From the NCBI GenBank assembly GCA_964610155.1, contig CAZSUY010000001.1, positions 248,001 to 312,000 of the forward strand: DNA of 64,000 nt, in the 5' to 3' direction. This stretch comes from JAFGBM01 sp964610155. GTDB lineage: Bacteria; Actinomycetota; Actinomycetes; Actinomycetales; Demequinaceae. This document shows positions 26,082 through 34,579 of this stretch, piece by piece. The notes under the pieces were generated by a model, which ran no database searches, was not told where the DNA came from, and worked only from the letters and a program-made list of their open reading frames with translations. The position numbers and the translations under genes are program-made. How positions within the stretch are numbered: the first letter of the stretch is position 1; each line of letters begins with the position of its first letter.

Positions 26082-26849
26082 CTACTCCTCGGCCCCTTCG
26101 ACCCGGCGCGCAAGCGCCGGGTCGAAGCCTTTCGGGAGCCGAAGGCGATTCTCCGCAAGGAGCCGCGTGTCGGCGAGGATAGAGAAGATGTCGCCGTCAG
26201 AAACGATCCGGCCACCGTTCATGATCAACGCCCTGTCACACACCTCGAGGGCATATGGAAGATCGTGGGTCACCAGGAGAATCGTTTGGTCCAGATCCCT
26301 CAGGGTATCCACAAGTGTCTCCCGGCCCTCCGGATCGAGGCTGGCTGAAGGCTCGTCCAAGACGAGGATCTCTGGCTCCATCGACAGGACGGTTGCCAGG
26401 GCGACGCGGCGACGCTCCCCCACGCTCAGGTGGTGCGGGGCCCTGTCCTTAGCTATCCCCATCCCGACGGCATCGAGGGCCCACTCGACTCGCTCATCGA
26501 GTTCATCGCCCCCGACTCCGTAGTTCGCCGGACCGAAGGCAACGTCCTGACGAACGGTCGTCATGAACAGCTGGTCATCCGGGTCCTGGAAGACCACCCC
26601 GACCCGACGCCGCACCTCCCGCACCGTACTCTTGCCCAGAGCGAGCCCACCCACGACAACCTCACCTCCATCGCCCTTGAGGATGCCATTGAGGTGTAGG
26701 ACGAGGGTCGTCTTTCCCGCCCCATTCGGGCCTAGAAGGGCCACCCGCTCTCCTCGTCGAATTCTGAGGTTGACGCCAGAGAGGGCCTCCGTACCGTCCG
26801 GGTAGGAGTACCGAAGCCCGGTTACCTCAATGGCAAGAGGTTCTGTCAT
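26082..26849 (-). CDS. cbiO: ECF-type nickel/cobalt ABC transporter ATPase
   Basis: This 255-residue ATPase starts at ATG 26849, overlapping the cbiQ stop by 4 bp. It has Walker A LLGPNGAGKTTL, a Q-loop in GVVFQDPDDQLF (typical of ECF ATPases), signature HLSVGERRRVALA, Walker B ILVLDEPSASLDP and switch His LLVTHDLPYAL. With CbiM and CbiQ it powers metal uptake; nickel is the likely metal because the genes close an operon for a [NiFe] hydrogenase. It is the last gene of that operon. Confidence 0.94.
   Translation of the reverse strand: MTEPLAIEVTGLRYSYPDGTEALSGVNLRIRRGERVALLGPNGAGKTTLVLHLNGILKGDGGEVVVGGLALGKSTVREVRRRVGVVFQDPDDQLFMTTVRQDVAFGPANYGVGGDELDERVEWALDAVGMGIAKDRAPHHLSVGERRRVALATVLSMEPEILVLDEPSASLDPEGRETLVDTLRDLDQTILLVTHDLPYALEVCDRALIMNGGRIVSDGDIFSILADTRLLAENRLRLPKGFDPALARRVEGAEE
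26097..26126 (+). terminator. 13-bp hairpin with GCAA loop inside the 3' end of cbiO
   Basis: TTCGACCCGGCGC (26097-26109) pairs perfectly with 26114-26126 around a GCAA tetraloop, then GCCTTT follows. It encodes the FDPALARRVE end of CbiO on the other strand. As the strongest hairpin downstream of the plus-strand sulfur operon, it may be its real terminator. Confidence 0.5.
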
Positions 26850-27622
26850 GTCGGTATCCTCCCCGCCAAGAGGGCTCCGGCCGTCACCAGGCATGCCACC
26901 GTCGAGAAGGACACCCCCAAGACCCAGTCTCGGCCGGACGAAGAAGACCCCGCTAAAAAGGGGACGCCCCCGCGGTAACCCCGAGCGACCATCGCGTCAT
27001 ACACTCGTTCCCCCCTCTCGTGAGACCTCACGAAGAGAATGCCGGCCGCACTGGCCACGGGACGGGATTGCCCTATCCACCTGGCTCGATACCCTCGGGC
27101 CCGCATGGCAATCCTCATTCGCCGAGCCTCGCCCGCGATGATGTCGAGGTATCTGACCATGAAGCCTGCAATGCCGGTCAGGGTGTTGGGAACCCGGAGT
27201 CTGCTCAGTCCCGACAGGACCTCGGGAACAGGGGTCGTCGCGCTCATGATTATGGAGGCCCCCAGGCAAAGCCCTCCCTTGGCGAGCACCGCCCATGCGG
27301 CCCAGATCCCCGCGATGGAGAGCGAGGCTCCCGCAACCTCCACATGTACGCCCGTACCGACGAAGGGAAGGACAAGGGCAAACGCGAGGAAGGGCATCCC
27401 GAGGAGGAGTCTCCGCCCAATGACGCCTGGAGGAAGTCCGGCCACGGCCGCCGCTCCCACCAATATCACCCCGTGAAGGGAGAACGCCCACACCTGCTCA
27501 GCCGGTGTCGCGACAACCGCGAGGACAAACAGCCCAAGCGCTACGAGTTTGACGCTCCCGGGCAGCCGGTGGACCGGACTGAGTCCGTGGACGTAGACGG
27601 CGTGGGGGTGGACGACGCTCAC
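26846..27622 (-). CDS. cbiQ: ECF transporter transmembrane component CbiQ
   Basis: This 258-residue protein has about six TM helices and the two ECF T-component coupling motifs (MRIAMRARGYRAR and YDAMVARGYRGGVPF; A-R-G type). These transmit ATP hydrolysis to the substrate-binding CbiM subunit. It overlaps both neighbours by 4 bp (cbiM stop and cbiO start), so the three subunits are translationally coupled. Confidence 0.93.
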   Translation of the reverse strand: MSVVHPHAVYVHGLSPVHRLPGSVKLVALGLFVLAVVATPAEQVWAFSLHGVILVGAAAVAGLPPGVIGRRLLLGMPFLAFALVLPFVGTGVHVEVAGASLSIAGIWAAWAVLAKGGLCLGASIIMSATTPVPEVLSGLSRLRVPNTLTGIAGFMVRYLDIIAGEARRMRIAMRARGYRARWIGQSRPVASAAGILFVRSHERGERVYDAMVARGYRGGVPFLAGSSSSGRDWVLGVSFSTVACLVTAGALLAGRIPT

Positions 27623-28611
27623 ACGCTAGCCGCTTCCCTGTCACCCCTACGAGACGCTACCCGTAGAATCAGCCCACCTCCGACGAAAGTCATGCCCAGA
27701 CCGATGAGTCCCGCAAGAATCGTACCTACGTCCTCATCTTCGATCCCGGCCACTCCATAATCGGCGAGCGGTGAAACCTCTGCGAGGGAATCGGTGGCGG
27801 AACCCGCGATGCCGTGGTCAATCGTGACCCTCTCGAGTCCATCGGGTTCGGTGGCGGCGCGGGGGGCGATAACAACGACAATCAGAACCGCTGCCGCCAG
27901 ACCCGTGGCCACGAATGAGCCGATGGCTGCACGGCCAAGGCGAACCCTCTGAACACCGCGGACGCCAGCCTTCTTCGCACCATAGACAAGGTCGGGACGT
28001 GTAGCGAGCACAGCCGAGAGCACCAGTCCTGCGATGAGCCCCTCGCCGATGCCAATGAGCGCGTGAATGCCGACCATCGCCCCAAACACGGTCGAGGTCG
28101 GTACCTGCCCTCCACCACCCATCGCATACTCCCCAACGAAAGCCGCCGACGCCGCCACGACCGAAACCCACGATGCGACCATCGTTGCCATCACTATCCA
28201 AAACCCGGAGCTGGGAAGAACAGCGACTACCGCGCGGAATACGAACCAACCGACCAGGACCGCGACCAGTGCCATGTTCACGACGTTGAGGCCAATCGCC
28301 GTCACCCCGCCATCTGCAAACACGAGGGCTTGGACGACGACGACAACGGTCATGACCATGACCCCGACCCTTGGTCCAAGCAGGATGGCGGCAAGGGCAC
28401 CACCTAGCAGGTGACCGGTCGTGCCTGCCGCCACCGGAAAATTGAGCATCTGAAGCACGAAGACGAAGGCGGCAGCGAGGCCAGCGAGAGGAATCGCGCG
28501 TTCACCGAGGGAGTGCCGCGCCGTGCGCAGGCTCGCGCCCAGTCCTCCGACCGCCGTCGTCGCTGCCGCAATCGAGGTCGGAAGGCCGATATACCCATCG
28601 GGGATGTGCAT
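27619..28611 (-). CDS. cbiM: Nickel/cobalt ECF substrate-binding protein CbiM with PDGLE domain
   Basis: The 330-residue protein starts MHIPDGYI; the N-terminal Met-His is the conserved metal ligand site of CbiM/NikM. Seven TM helices follow (about 1-215), then a C-terminal extension with a PDGLE motif (TEPDGLERVTIDH) and a final TM, the arrangement of NikN/CbiN fused to CbiM. Such fusions are usual in nickel-specific NikMN transporters. The gene starts 9 bp after the DUF6390-type gene in the hydrogenase operon. Confidence 0.93.
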   Translation of the reverse strand: MHIPDGYIGLPTSIAAATTAVGGLGASLRTARHSLGERAIPLAGLAAAFVFVLQMLNFPVAAGTTGHLLGGALAAILLGPRVGVMVMTVVVVVQALVFADGGVTAIGLNVVNMALVAVLVGWFVFRAVVAVLPSSGFWIVMATMVASWVSVVAASAAFVGEYAMGGGGQVPTSTVFGAMVGIHALIGIGEGLIAGLVLSAVLATRPDLVYGAKKAGVRGVQRVRLGRAAIGSFVATGLAAAVLIVVVIAPRAATEPDGLERVTIDHGIAGSATDSLAEVSPLADYGVAGIEDEDVGTILAGLIGLGMTFVGGGLILRVASRRGDREAASV

Positions 28612-28620
28612 CCGTAACCC

Positions 28621-29379
28621 CTAGGACAGCACGGCAGCGGGAGCCGGAACGGGGAGGCCGTTGATCATCTCGACCTGACGTGTGGTAACGGCCTTGAGCG
28701 CCGCGAGACGCCGGGGCGTAAGCCGCTCGCACACCCAGTCCCAGTGGAGGGAACACCAGTCCCCCGGCGCCAGGGATCCGACGAGCCCGAGGCCGTCGGA
28801 GCCAACCCGGGCCGTCTCAAGCCTGGGCTCGCCCAGACGCAAAGCCCGGCCGTCCCACTCCAGAGGCTCCGATGTGATCACCGCGGTCTCCCCCTCAACC
28901 GACACCACGCGTCCCCACCGGATCCGGCAATTCTGTAGTACATGCATCGGCTCGTCGAGTCGCCCCTCGCGGAGGAGGCCGAGCCATGGGTATACGGCGA
29001 AGACATGGAACGAATGGTGAGGAACCGCTCCCGCGGGTACAGCCTCGACAAGCCTGTCCCACGAGCGTCCAGCGCGATCCTTGAACCGCTCCTCTATGGA
29101 GACCCCCATGAGCCGAGGCCCCACTCTATCGAGCAGGGAGTTCCCCACCCAGTAGGCCTCGACCACCCTCTCATCGAGCGGATCGCGGATACCCGAGGCG
29201 GCGGCAATCAACTCCAGGTACGGCCACGCCCCCTCGAATCCTCGTGCGAGACGGCGCAACTCGATGTCTCCGCCTTCCGACACCATCTCTAGGAGCTCGC
29301 GCGCGTGATCGGGGCCGCAGTATCCAAGTTCATTCGGCGGGTACGCGTACCTGCCGAACAGGATGACACCATCGGGCAC
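28621..29379 (-). CDS. DUF6390-type hydrogenase-associated protein
   Basis: The 252-residue product starts at GTG 29379, with AGGGG upstream, 8 bp after the EamA stop; the longer open frame overlaps EamA and is not conserved-looking. It contains LFGRYAYPPNELGYCGPDHARELLE, YWVGNSLLDRV and HSFHVFAVYPWLGLLREG. A later small beta-rich part (CRIRWGRVVSVEGETAVITSEPLEWDG) resembles a HypC-like barrel in style. I recognise the family only as one that travels with [NiFe] hydrogenases in actinobacteria (DUF6390); its activity is unknown. Confidence 0.75.
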   Translation of the reverse strand: MPDGVILFGRYAYPPNELGYCGPDHARELLEMVSEGGDIELRRLARGFEGAWPYLELIAAASGIRDPLDERVVEAYWVGNSLLDRVGPRLMGVSIEERFKDRAGRSWDRLVEAVPAGAVPHHSFHVFAVYPWLGLLREGRLDEPMHVLQNCRIRWGRVVSVEGETAVITSEPLEWDGRALRLGEPRLETARVGSDGLGLVGSLAPGDWCSLHWDWVCERLTPRRLAALKAVTTRQVEMINGLPVPAPAAVLS

Positions 29380-29387
29380 GATGACCC

Positions 29388-30314
29388 CTATACGAGGGCC
29401 GCTGCGGCCAGAGGCCGCCTCCGGCCCATCTCCCACACCAGCAAGCCTGCGCCTGCGGCGATTGCCCCGTACCACCCTAGGTCTGAGGCAAGGGAAACCC
29501 CCCTGAACGCCCCGGCGAAAACCGCCGTAACGAGCGCTCCGGCCACGAGCACGGCCGTGACATCGACGGCTTGAGCCCGAGCAAGGGCGTGATGCCAGGT
29601 GGCGACGTACCCGGCGAGTAGAACGCCGGTGAGAAGCACCCACCCCCACTGGATCGCGGTCTGGGGTACGACCTTACCGATGCTCCCGTTAGCCGTGGCC
29701 CAGGCGATGAGGACGACGGATCCGCCGACCATACGCGTGAGCGACAACGTCCATGGGCTGACCTCCCTCAGGAGGCGCTTGGAGACGACCACCTCGACCG
29801 ACCACATCAGGGTTGCGCCGAGCACCATCAGGGCACCCGGATCGCTGAAGACCCCGAGGAATCCGGCGACGCCCCCGTTGAGGCCAACCTGTCCCACCAC
29901 CAGTAGGCCGATGGCGGCACCGTGAATCCAAGTGAGCCTCTCCCGAAGGAAGATGATGGCAAGGATCGCGACCCAGATGACGAGGCTCTTGTGTAGGAAG
30001 GCCGCTTGCGTCGCCGTTGCCCTTGCAAGACCCTCGAAGAAGAGAACGAAGGGGACGCTTCCGCCGATCACGGCGACCGCGGAGAGGACGACCCACTGAC
30101 GGGCTCCCGACGGTCGGGTCAGGCGGGTTCCACCGCGGACGACAAGCGCAACCATCCCGACGAGGACGAGGGCCGAGACGAGGTTCTTAGCCGTGGTGTA
30201 GACGGCGGCGCTTCCGTAGGCCTTGACACCATTGCTGTTGAGGAAGATGGCCAGGCCGCTGACGCCCGCAGTTGCGAGCGCCAGCGTGATGCCCATCCGT
30301 CGGGTGCTATTCAT
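29388..30314 (-). CDS. EamA/DMT-family membrane transporter
   Basis: This 308-residue protein has about ten TM helices in two five-helix EamA repeats (RATATQAAFLHKSLVIWVAILAIIFLRERL in the first; ARAQAVDVTAVLVAGALVTAVFAG in the second). The ATG overlaps the hypC stop by 4 bp, so it is a true member of the hydrogenase operon. DMT proteins move small metabolites. Here a role in nickel, a cofactor precursor or metabolite export is possible, but the sequence does not tell. Confidence 0.85.
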   Translation of the reverse strand: MNSTRRMGITLALATAGVSGLAIFLNSNGVKAYGSAAVYTTAKNLVSALVLVGMVALVVRGGTRLTRPSGARQWVVLSAVAVIGGSVPFVLFFEGLARATATQAAFLHKSLVIWVAILAIIFLRERLTWIHGAAIGLLVVGQVGLNGGVAGFLGVFSDPGALMVLGATLMWSVEVVVSKRLLREVSPWTLSLTRMVGGSVVLIAWATANGSIGKVVPQTAIQWGWVLLTGVLLAGYVATWHHALARAQAVDVTAVLVAGALVTAVFAGAFRGVSLASDLGWYGAIAAGAGLLVWEMGRRRPLAAAALV

Positions 30315-30631
30315 GTTGGATTCTCCGATGACGAGAAGGTGGGTTGGGGCCCCGCCCCTGGGACGTGAGCGGGTGCCGGAACCGCCGGCGCGGAATCTGT
30401 GGTGGGCGACCAGGAACCCGGCGTAGTGGCACGAAGGGCGAGCGCTTCCGCGGCCTCGTGCGGGTCAAGCCATCCAAGGGCGAAACCCGAATGCACGACA
30501 ATCCAGTCGCCAACATCGGCCCTGCGGTCGAGGGTCACAAGCGAGACGGTCTGCTCCCGAACCTCTCCTCGCACCCGGGCGCGGTTGTTGGACTCGTGGC
30601 CGACCACCTGGCAGATCTCCCCGAGGCACAT
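30311..30631 (-). CDS. hypC: Hydrogenase maturation chaperone HypC/HupF
   Basis: This 106-residue protein starts MCLGEICQVV; the N-terminal Met-Cys is the diagnostic HypC feature that binds the Fe(CN)2CO precursor and the large subunit. The beta-barrel core (VSLVTLDRRADVGDWIVVHSGFALGWLDPHEA) is complete. A Pro/Thr-rich tail of about 35 residues is extra. ATG 30631 shares one base with the stop of the protease gene. HypD, its usual partner, is not in the window. Confidence 0.92.
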   Translation of the reverse strand: MCLGEICQVVGHESNNRARVRGEVREQTVSLVTLDRRADVGDWIVVHSGFALGWLDPHEAAEALALRATTPGSWSPTTDSAPAVPAPAHVPGAGPQPTFSSSENPT

Positions 30632-31140
30632 CAGGAGGCGCTCCTGAGGGAAGCTTCGTCGAGGATCCCCAGAACGGTCGAGACCGCCTCGGGGACCGCC
30701 GCCGCCACGGTGGGTGTCAAATTTTCGCCGTGGTCGAACGAGGCCGCCTCGATCCCGACCACTACCACGCGACTCGGCAGGCGACCCAGGGTCCGGGCCA
30801 ACTCGATGGCCGACGCCAGCCCGAAGGCGTGCGTGCCACCCCGGCCGGTCTCTTCCCATGCTGACGGCGGGAGTGCCGCTGAACTGGCGCCCGCCTCCCG
30901 AACCATGACACCTCCGGGGGCGGCCCCTGACATGACGGCATCAACGACGACGACCAGATCCTCCTCCGTCCATAGGTGGATCAGGGCGGTCGGGTCCTCG
31001 TGGGCGGCAACCCTGACACCCGGAAGGTTCAACTCCTCAACGGCATGGGCCACCGCCGGACCTACGGCATCGTCCCCCCGATCCGGGCTTCCAAGACCGA
31101 TGATGAGGGGACCCCGATGGGGTGTTGCTGGTTCTCTCAC
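30631..31140 (-). CDS. Hydrogenase maturation endopeptidase
   Basis: This 169-residue HyaD/HycI-family protease starts at GTG 31140 inside the large-subunit stop (GTGA). It has the conserved start LIIGLGSPDRGDDAVG with the Ni-binding Asp/Glu region, then VVVVDAVMSG and the third metal ligand in GTHAFGLASAIELA. It removes the C-terminal extension of the large subunit after nickel insertion, here presumably the residues after the DPCISCSAH motif of the adjacent gene. Confidence 0.92.
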   Translation of the reverse strand: MREPATPHRGPLIIGLGSPDRGDDAVGPAVAHAVEELNLPGVRVAAHEDPTALIHLWTEEDLVVVVDAVMSGAAPGGVMVREAGASSAALPPSAWEETGRGGTHAFGLASAIELARTLGRLPSRVVVVGIEAASFDHGENLTPTVAAAVPEAVSTVLGILDEASLRSAS

Positions 31141-32441
31141 GATCGCTTGATCCTAAGGTCCAGGAAGTGCGCGGAGCACGAGATGCAAGGGTCGTAGTTC
31201 CGGATGGCGTGTTCACACCGGTGAGTCAGAGTGTGATCATCCAAGTCCACCCACTGCTGGGCTGCCTTCAGAAGATCTGCCTCAATGCTCGGCTGATTCT
31301 GAGAGGTCGGCGGAACGATCTGTGCATCCTGGATGATCCCGTCCGCGTCCGTCACGTACCGGTGGAAGATGGTTCCTCGAGGTGCCTCGGAGGCCCCCAT
31401 CCCCTCGCCGGCCTTAGGGGGCACGGGTACGGAAGCGACCGGGCCGTCCTTCCACTCGTCGATGATGCGGACGGCCTCCTCGAAGGCGTAGGCCATCTCG
31501 ACCGCACGGACGATGATCGACTTGAACTGGTTCCTGCAGGTCTCTCCGAGGCCGGCCGCGAGGGCGGCCTCCTTGCAGCGGTCGGATAGTTGCCCGAAGT
31601 TCAGCGTGTACCGGGCGAGCGGCCCGACCATGTACATGCCGCCGTCGAACTCGGCGTGAAGTGCGGTCGAGTGCTCCACGTGGAACTCCTTGACGTGCTC
31701 TGGAAATTCATGGACGGGGAACGACGTACCCGTCGTCGATACGACCGTCCCCCTTTCGATCGCGTAGTACTCCGGATGCCGGAGCGCCACGTACTCATAC
31801 GGCTGCTCCATCTCCGGGAAGTCGAAGGTCGATACCACCTTGACGGCCTCGAATGAGTCCTCGATGCCCTGGACCAGCGAGGGGCGCAGGGCGAGCATCT
31901 GGGCCTTGGTCGGCATCCGATAGAACCCGCCGACCTTGACGTTGACGGGGTGGATGGCCCGGCCACCGATGAGCGTCATGAGGTCGTTTCCGGCCTTCTT
32001 GAGCCGAAGGGCCATTTCGACGACGGGTCCGTGATCGGCGGCCATCTCGATGACGCTGTCGTACCCGAGGAAGTCGGGCGCGTGGAGCATGAAGATGTGG
32101 AGGGCGTGACTCTCGACCCACTCCCCGCAGTAGAGCAGGCGACGCATGGCCTGGATCTCGGGAGTGGTGGCCACACCGCCGATCGACTCGATCGCCTCCG
32201 TGGCGGCCGACTGGTACGCGACCGGGCAGATGCCGCAGATGCGGGCGGTGATGTCCGGCGGCTCCGTGTACTTGCGCCCCCTGAGGAAGGCCTCGTAGAA
32301 CCGTGGCGGCTCGAAGATGTTCAGCTTGACGGACGTGACCACTTTGTCCTTGATCTCGATGTGCATTCCGCCTTCGCCCTCGACGCGGGCGAGCATCCCA
32401 ACCTGGAGGACCTGGCTGCCATCCTTGAGCTGGTGCGTCAT
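31137..32441 (-). CDS. hydA: [NiFe] hydrogenase large subunit, group 3b-like (sulfhydrogenase alpha)
   Basis: The 434-residue subunit has the L1 motif ARICGICPVAYQ (around 67-78) and the L2 motif DPCISCSAHFLDLRIKRS at the C-terminus, giving all four Ni ligands plus the cleavable tail. The length and the neighbouring HydB, HydG and small-subunit genes match cytoplasmic NADP-linked group 3b enzymes (bidirectional hydrogenase or sulfhydrogenase). The ATG overlaps the small-subunit stop by 4 bp. It would catalyse H2 oxidation or evolution with NAD(P)H, and possibly polysulfide reduction. Confidence 0.95.
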   Translation of the reverse strand: MTHQLKDGSQVLQVGMLARVEGEGGMHIEIKDKVVTSVKLNIFEPPRFYEAFLRGRKYTEPPDITARICGICPVAYQSAATEAIESIGGVATTPEIQAMRRLLYCGEWVESHALHIFMLHAPDFLGYDSVIEMAADHGPVVEMALRLKKAGNDLMTLIGGRAIHPVNVKVGGFYRMPTKAQMLALRPSLVQGIEDSFEAVKVVSTFDFPEMEQPYEYVALRHPEYYAIERGTVVSTTGTSFPVHEFPEHVKEFHVEHSTALHAEFDGGMYMVGPLARYTLNFGQLSDRCKEAALAAGLGETCRNQFKSIIVRAVEMAYAFEEAVRIIDEWKDGPVASVPVPPKAGEGMGASEAPRGTIFHRYVTDADGIIQDAQIVPPTSQNQPSIEADLLKAAQQWVDLDDHTLTHRCEHAIRNYDPCISCSAHFLDLRIKRS

Positions 32442-33235
32442 GTCGCGATCCCCTCCTTCGCCTCTTGGCGATCGGACTCTGCACGGAAGGCTTCGGCTCC
32501 GGCATTGAACGTCCGATAAACCCGGACGATGTCTTCGCGTGACATCCCGAGGCTGGTGAGGCTATGTTCGAGGGCCACGGTGTTCGGGCTGTCTTGCGGC
32601 CCAAAACATCCATAACAACCGCGGGCGAATGACGGGCACAAGGCTCCACAGCCAGCCTGGGTCACGGGACCGAGGCAGGGGCTCCCATTCGCGATGGGGA
32701 CACAGATGTTGCCCTTGCGCTTGCATTCGACACACACGCTGTAGGTGGGGATGCGGGGCTTCCTCTTGTTGAGGTATGCCGAGAGCACCTCGATCAACTG
32801 ATACTTGTCGATGGGGCAGCCACGGAGTTCGAAGTCCACGTTGATGTGGTCAGAAATGGCCGTCGATCGGTCCAGGGTGTGAAGGTACTCCGGGTGGGCG
32901 TAGACGACCGAGCGATACTCATCGACGTCGGCCCAGTTTCGGAGGGCCTGGATGCCTCCCGCCGTCGCACACGCCCCGATCGTCACGACGACGCCCGACT
33001 GCTCGCGGATCTCATGGATGCGCTCGGCGTCCTCCGGGGTGGTGACGGAGCCCTCGACGAGGGAGATCTGGTACGGGCCCTCGACGAAGCCACGGGTGGC
33101 CTCCGGGAAGTAGGCGATATGGACGGCCCCAACGATGGAGAGCAACTCGTCCTCGCAGTTAAGGAGGCTCAATTGGCAACCATCACACGAGGCGAACTTC
33201 CAGACGGCGAGCTTGGGCAGGGGGGATACGGACAT
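32438..33235 (-). CDS. hydD: [NiFe] hydrogenase small subunit (sulfhydrogenase delta)
   Basis: This 265-residue subunit has the proximal cluster motif FASCDGCQLSLLNCEDEL, GACATAGGI, RGCPIDKYQ, and the later cysteine groups CVECKRKGNICVPIANGSPCLGPVTQAGCGALCPSFARGCYGCFG for the medial and distal clusters. No Tat signal is present, so the enzyme is cytoplasmic. The ATG lies 1 bp after the HydG stop. It passes electrons from the Ni-Fe site to the HydB/HydG diaphorase part. Confidence 0.95.
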   Translation of the reverse strand: MSVSPLPKLAVWKFASCDGCQLSLLNCEDELLSIVGAVHIAYFPEATRGFVEGPYQISLVEGSVTTPEDAERIHEIREQSGVVVTIGACATAGGIQALRNWADVDEYRSVVYAHPEYLHTLDRSTAISDHINVDFELRGCPIDKYQLIEVLSAYLNKRKPRIPTYSVCVECKRKGNICVPIANGSPCLGPVTQAGCGALCPSFARGCYGCFGPQDSPNTVALEHSLTSLGMSREDIVRVYRTFNAGAEAFRAESDRQEAKEGIAT

Positions 33236-33236
33236 G

Positions 33237-34094
33237 TCAGAGCTCCCATTTCTGCATCAGGGGGGCGAGCCTCTCGTAAGTGAAGACCGGTCCATCGACG
33301 CAGACGAACAACTCGCGGAGCTGACAGTGGCCACACAACCCGATGCCGCACTTCATGCTGCGCTCCATGGACATCCGTATCTGGCTCGCGGGAATTCCCC
33401 TCTGGCGAAGCTCCGTCGCGGTCGCCCGCATCATCACCTCCGGGCCGCAGACCAAGGCAAGGGTGCGCGCCGCATCGAAGGCCACCCGCGAAATCAGTTG
33501 GGTGACGAAGCCGACCCGGCCCTTCCATCCGGGAGGCCCGCTGTCGACCGTCACCTCGACCGTCAGCCCCATCCGGTCCGCCCACTTCCGGAGTTCGTCG
33601 CCGAAGAGGATGTCCTCCGGGGTGCGCGCGCCGTAAAGCAGGATGACGCGGTTATACCGATCCCGTTCCGTAAGGGCCTCGAGGATGGCCGGCCTGAGGG
33701 GGGCGAGCCCGATGCCCCCCGTGATGATGAGGATGTCGCCTTCCGCGCCGTCTGTCACATCCCAACTCGTGCCGAAGGGTCCCCGAACACCGAATTCCGT
33801 TCCGGGCGGGGCCTCGACGAGAGACCGCGTCACCCCTCCCACGTTCCTGATCGTATGGATCAGCGGACCCTCCTCCATCGGGCTGCCGCTGATGGAGATC
33901 GGCACCTCGCCCACGCCGAACGCGTGAAGCATCGTGAACTGGCCGGCCTTGTACTTGAGAGGGATCCCGTCGGTGGGCTCCAACTCCAGGGTGAAGGTGT
34001 CTCGGGTGTCCTCCCGTGTCCTGAGCAGCCGAAAGGTCCTCGGCTCCATGGGATCGAGTTCGGTCGGCTTGGGCCTCGTCTTGGTCGGCGCCAC
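33237..34094 (-). CDS. hydG: FAD/NAD(P)-binding hydrogenase subunit (sulfhydrogenase gamma)
   Basis: This ferredoxin-reductase-like subunit has an FAD domain (YKAGQFTMLHAFGVGEVPISISGSP), an NAD(P) domain (ILIITGGIGLAPLRPAI, YGARTPEDILF, LVCGPEVMM) and a C-terminal [2Fe-2S] Cys motif (SMKCGIGLCGHCQL). Start codon choice is uncertain: GTG 34094 just after the upstream stop is used (285 residues), with GTG 34103 and ATG 34049 as alternatives, none with a strong ribosome-binding site. It links the hydrogenase core to NAD(P)(H). Confidence 0.9.
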   Translation of the reverse strand: MAPTKTRPKPTELDPMEPRTFRLLRTREDTRDTFTLELEPTDGIPLKYKAGQFTMLHAFGVGEVPISISGSPMEEGPLIHTIRNVGGVTRSLVEAPPGTEFGVRGPFGTSWDVTDGAEGDILIITGGIGLAPLRPAILEALTERDRYNRVILLYGARTPEDILFGDELRKWADRMGLTVEVTVDSGPPGWKGRVGFVTQLISRVAFDAARTLALVCGPEVMMRATATELRQRGIPASQIRMSMERSMKCGIGLCGHCQLRELFVCVDGPVFTYERLAPLMQKWEL

Positions 34095-34095
34095 C

Positions 34096-34569
34096 TTAGT
34101 CACCACCGGCCCCGTAGAGGTCAAGAAGCCGCATGCGGGCCGCCCGCAGCCGGTCATACATGACGAGGGTCACCCGCTTCATAAGGGCGTACCCGACAAC
34201 CGGGTCGTTTTCGCACTTGTCACGCAGGCACTTGCCGTCGAAGGCGACCGCGCTCGTCTCCTCGGATGCGGTGGCGTCGAAGAGCCATTTGTATGGGGGA
34301 ACGAGCCAGGTCCAGCCCAGCACGTCGCCCGCCTCTGCGGTGTCGAACACATTTCCTCCGCCGACAGGATGGTGCACCTGGATCGCCACGCGGCCCTTCC
34401 GGATGACGTAGAAGGTGTCGGCGTTGCCTCCCTCCTTGAAGACGATCTCACCGTCGGCGAAGTGCACGTTGCGAGCGCATCCCGCCAGGAATTCGATCAG
34501 GTCGGGGTCGAGCCCCTTGAAGAAAGGGTGCTCGGGAAGGTAATCCTTGATCTCCTTGATGGTGCTCAT
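34096..34569 (-). CDS. Cyclic nucleotide-binding-domain protein in hydrogenase operon
   Basis: This 157-residue protein is a stand-alone CAP_ED domain: HPFFKGLDPDLIEFLAGCARNVHFADGEIVFKEGGNADTFYVIRKGRVAI, then AGDVLGWTWL and a final helical stretch. No HTH DNA-binding domain follows, so it is not a CRP-type transcription factor. The ligand loop lacks the full consensus RS/TA for cAMP (it reads YKWLFDATASEET). It sits between HydB and HydG, a place where group 3b operons often have such a gene. It may regulate or stabilise the complex. Confidence 0.88.
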   Translation of the reverse strand: MSTIKEIKDYLPEHPFFKGLDPDLIEFLAGCARNVHFADGEIVFKEGGNADTFYVIRKGRVAIQVHHPVGGGNVFDTAEAGDVLGWTWLVPPYKWLFDATASEETSAVAFDGKCLRDKCENDPVVGYALMKRVTLVMYDRLRAARMRLLDLYGAGGD

Positions 34570-34579
34570 GTCCGTCTCC

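Noticed and set aside
28621..29649. Longer frame for the DUF6390-type gene
   Set aside because: The extra 90 codons overlap the EamA gene in another frame; GTG 29379 has AGGGG upstream and starts at the conserved part.
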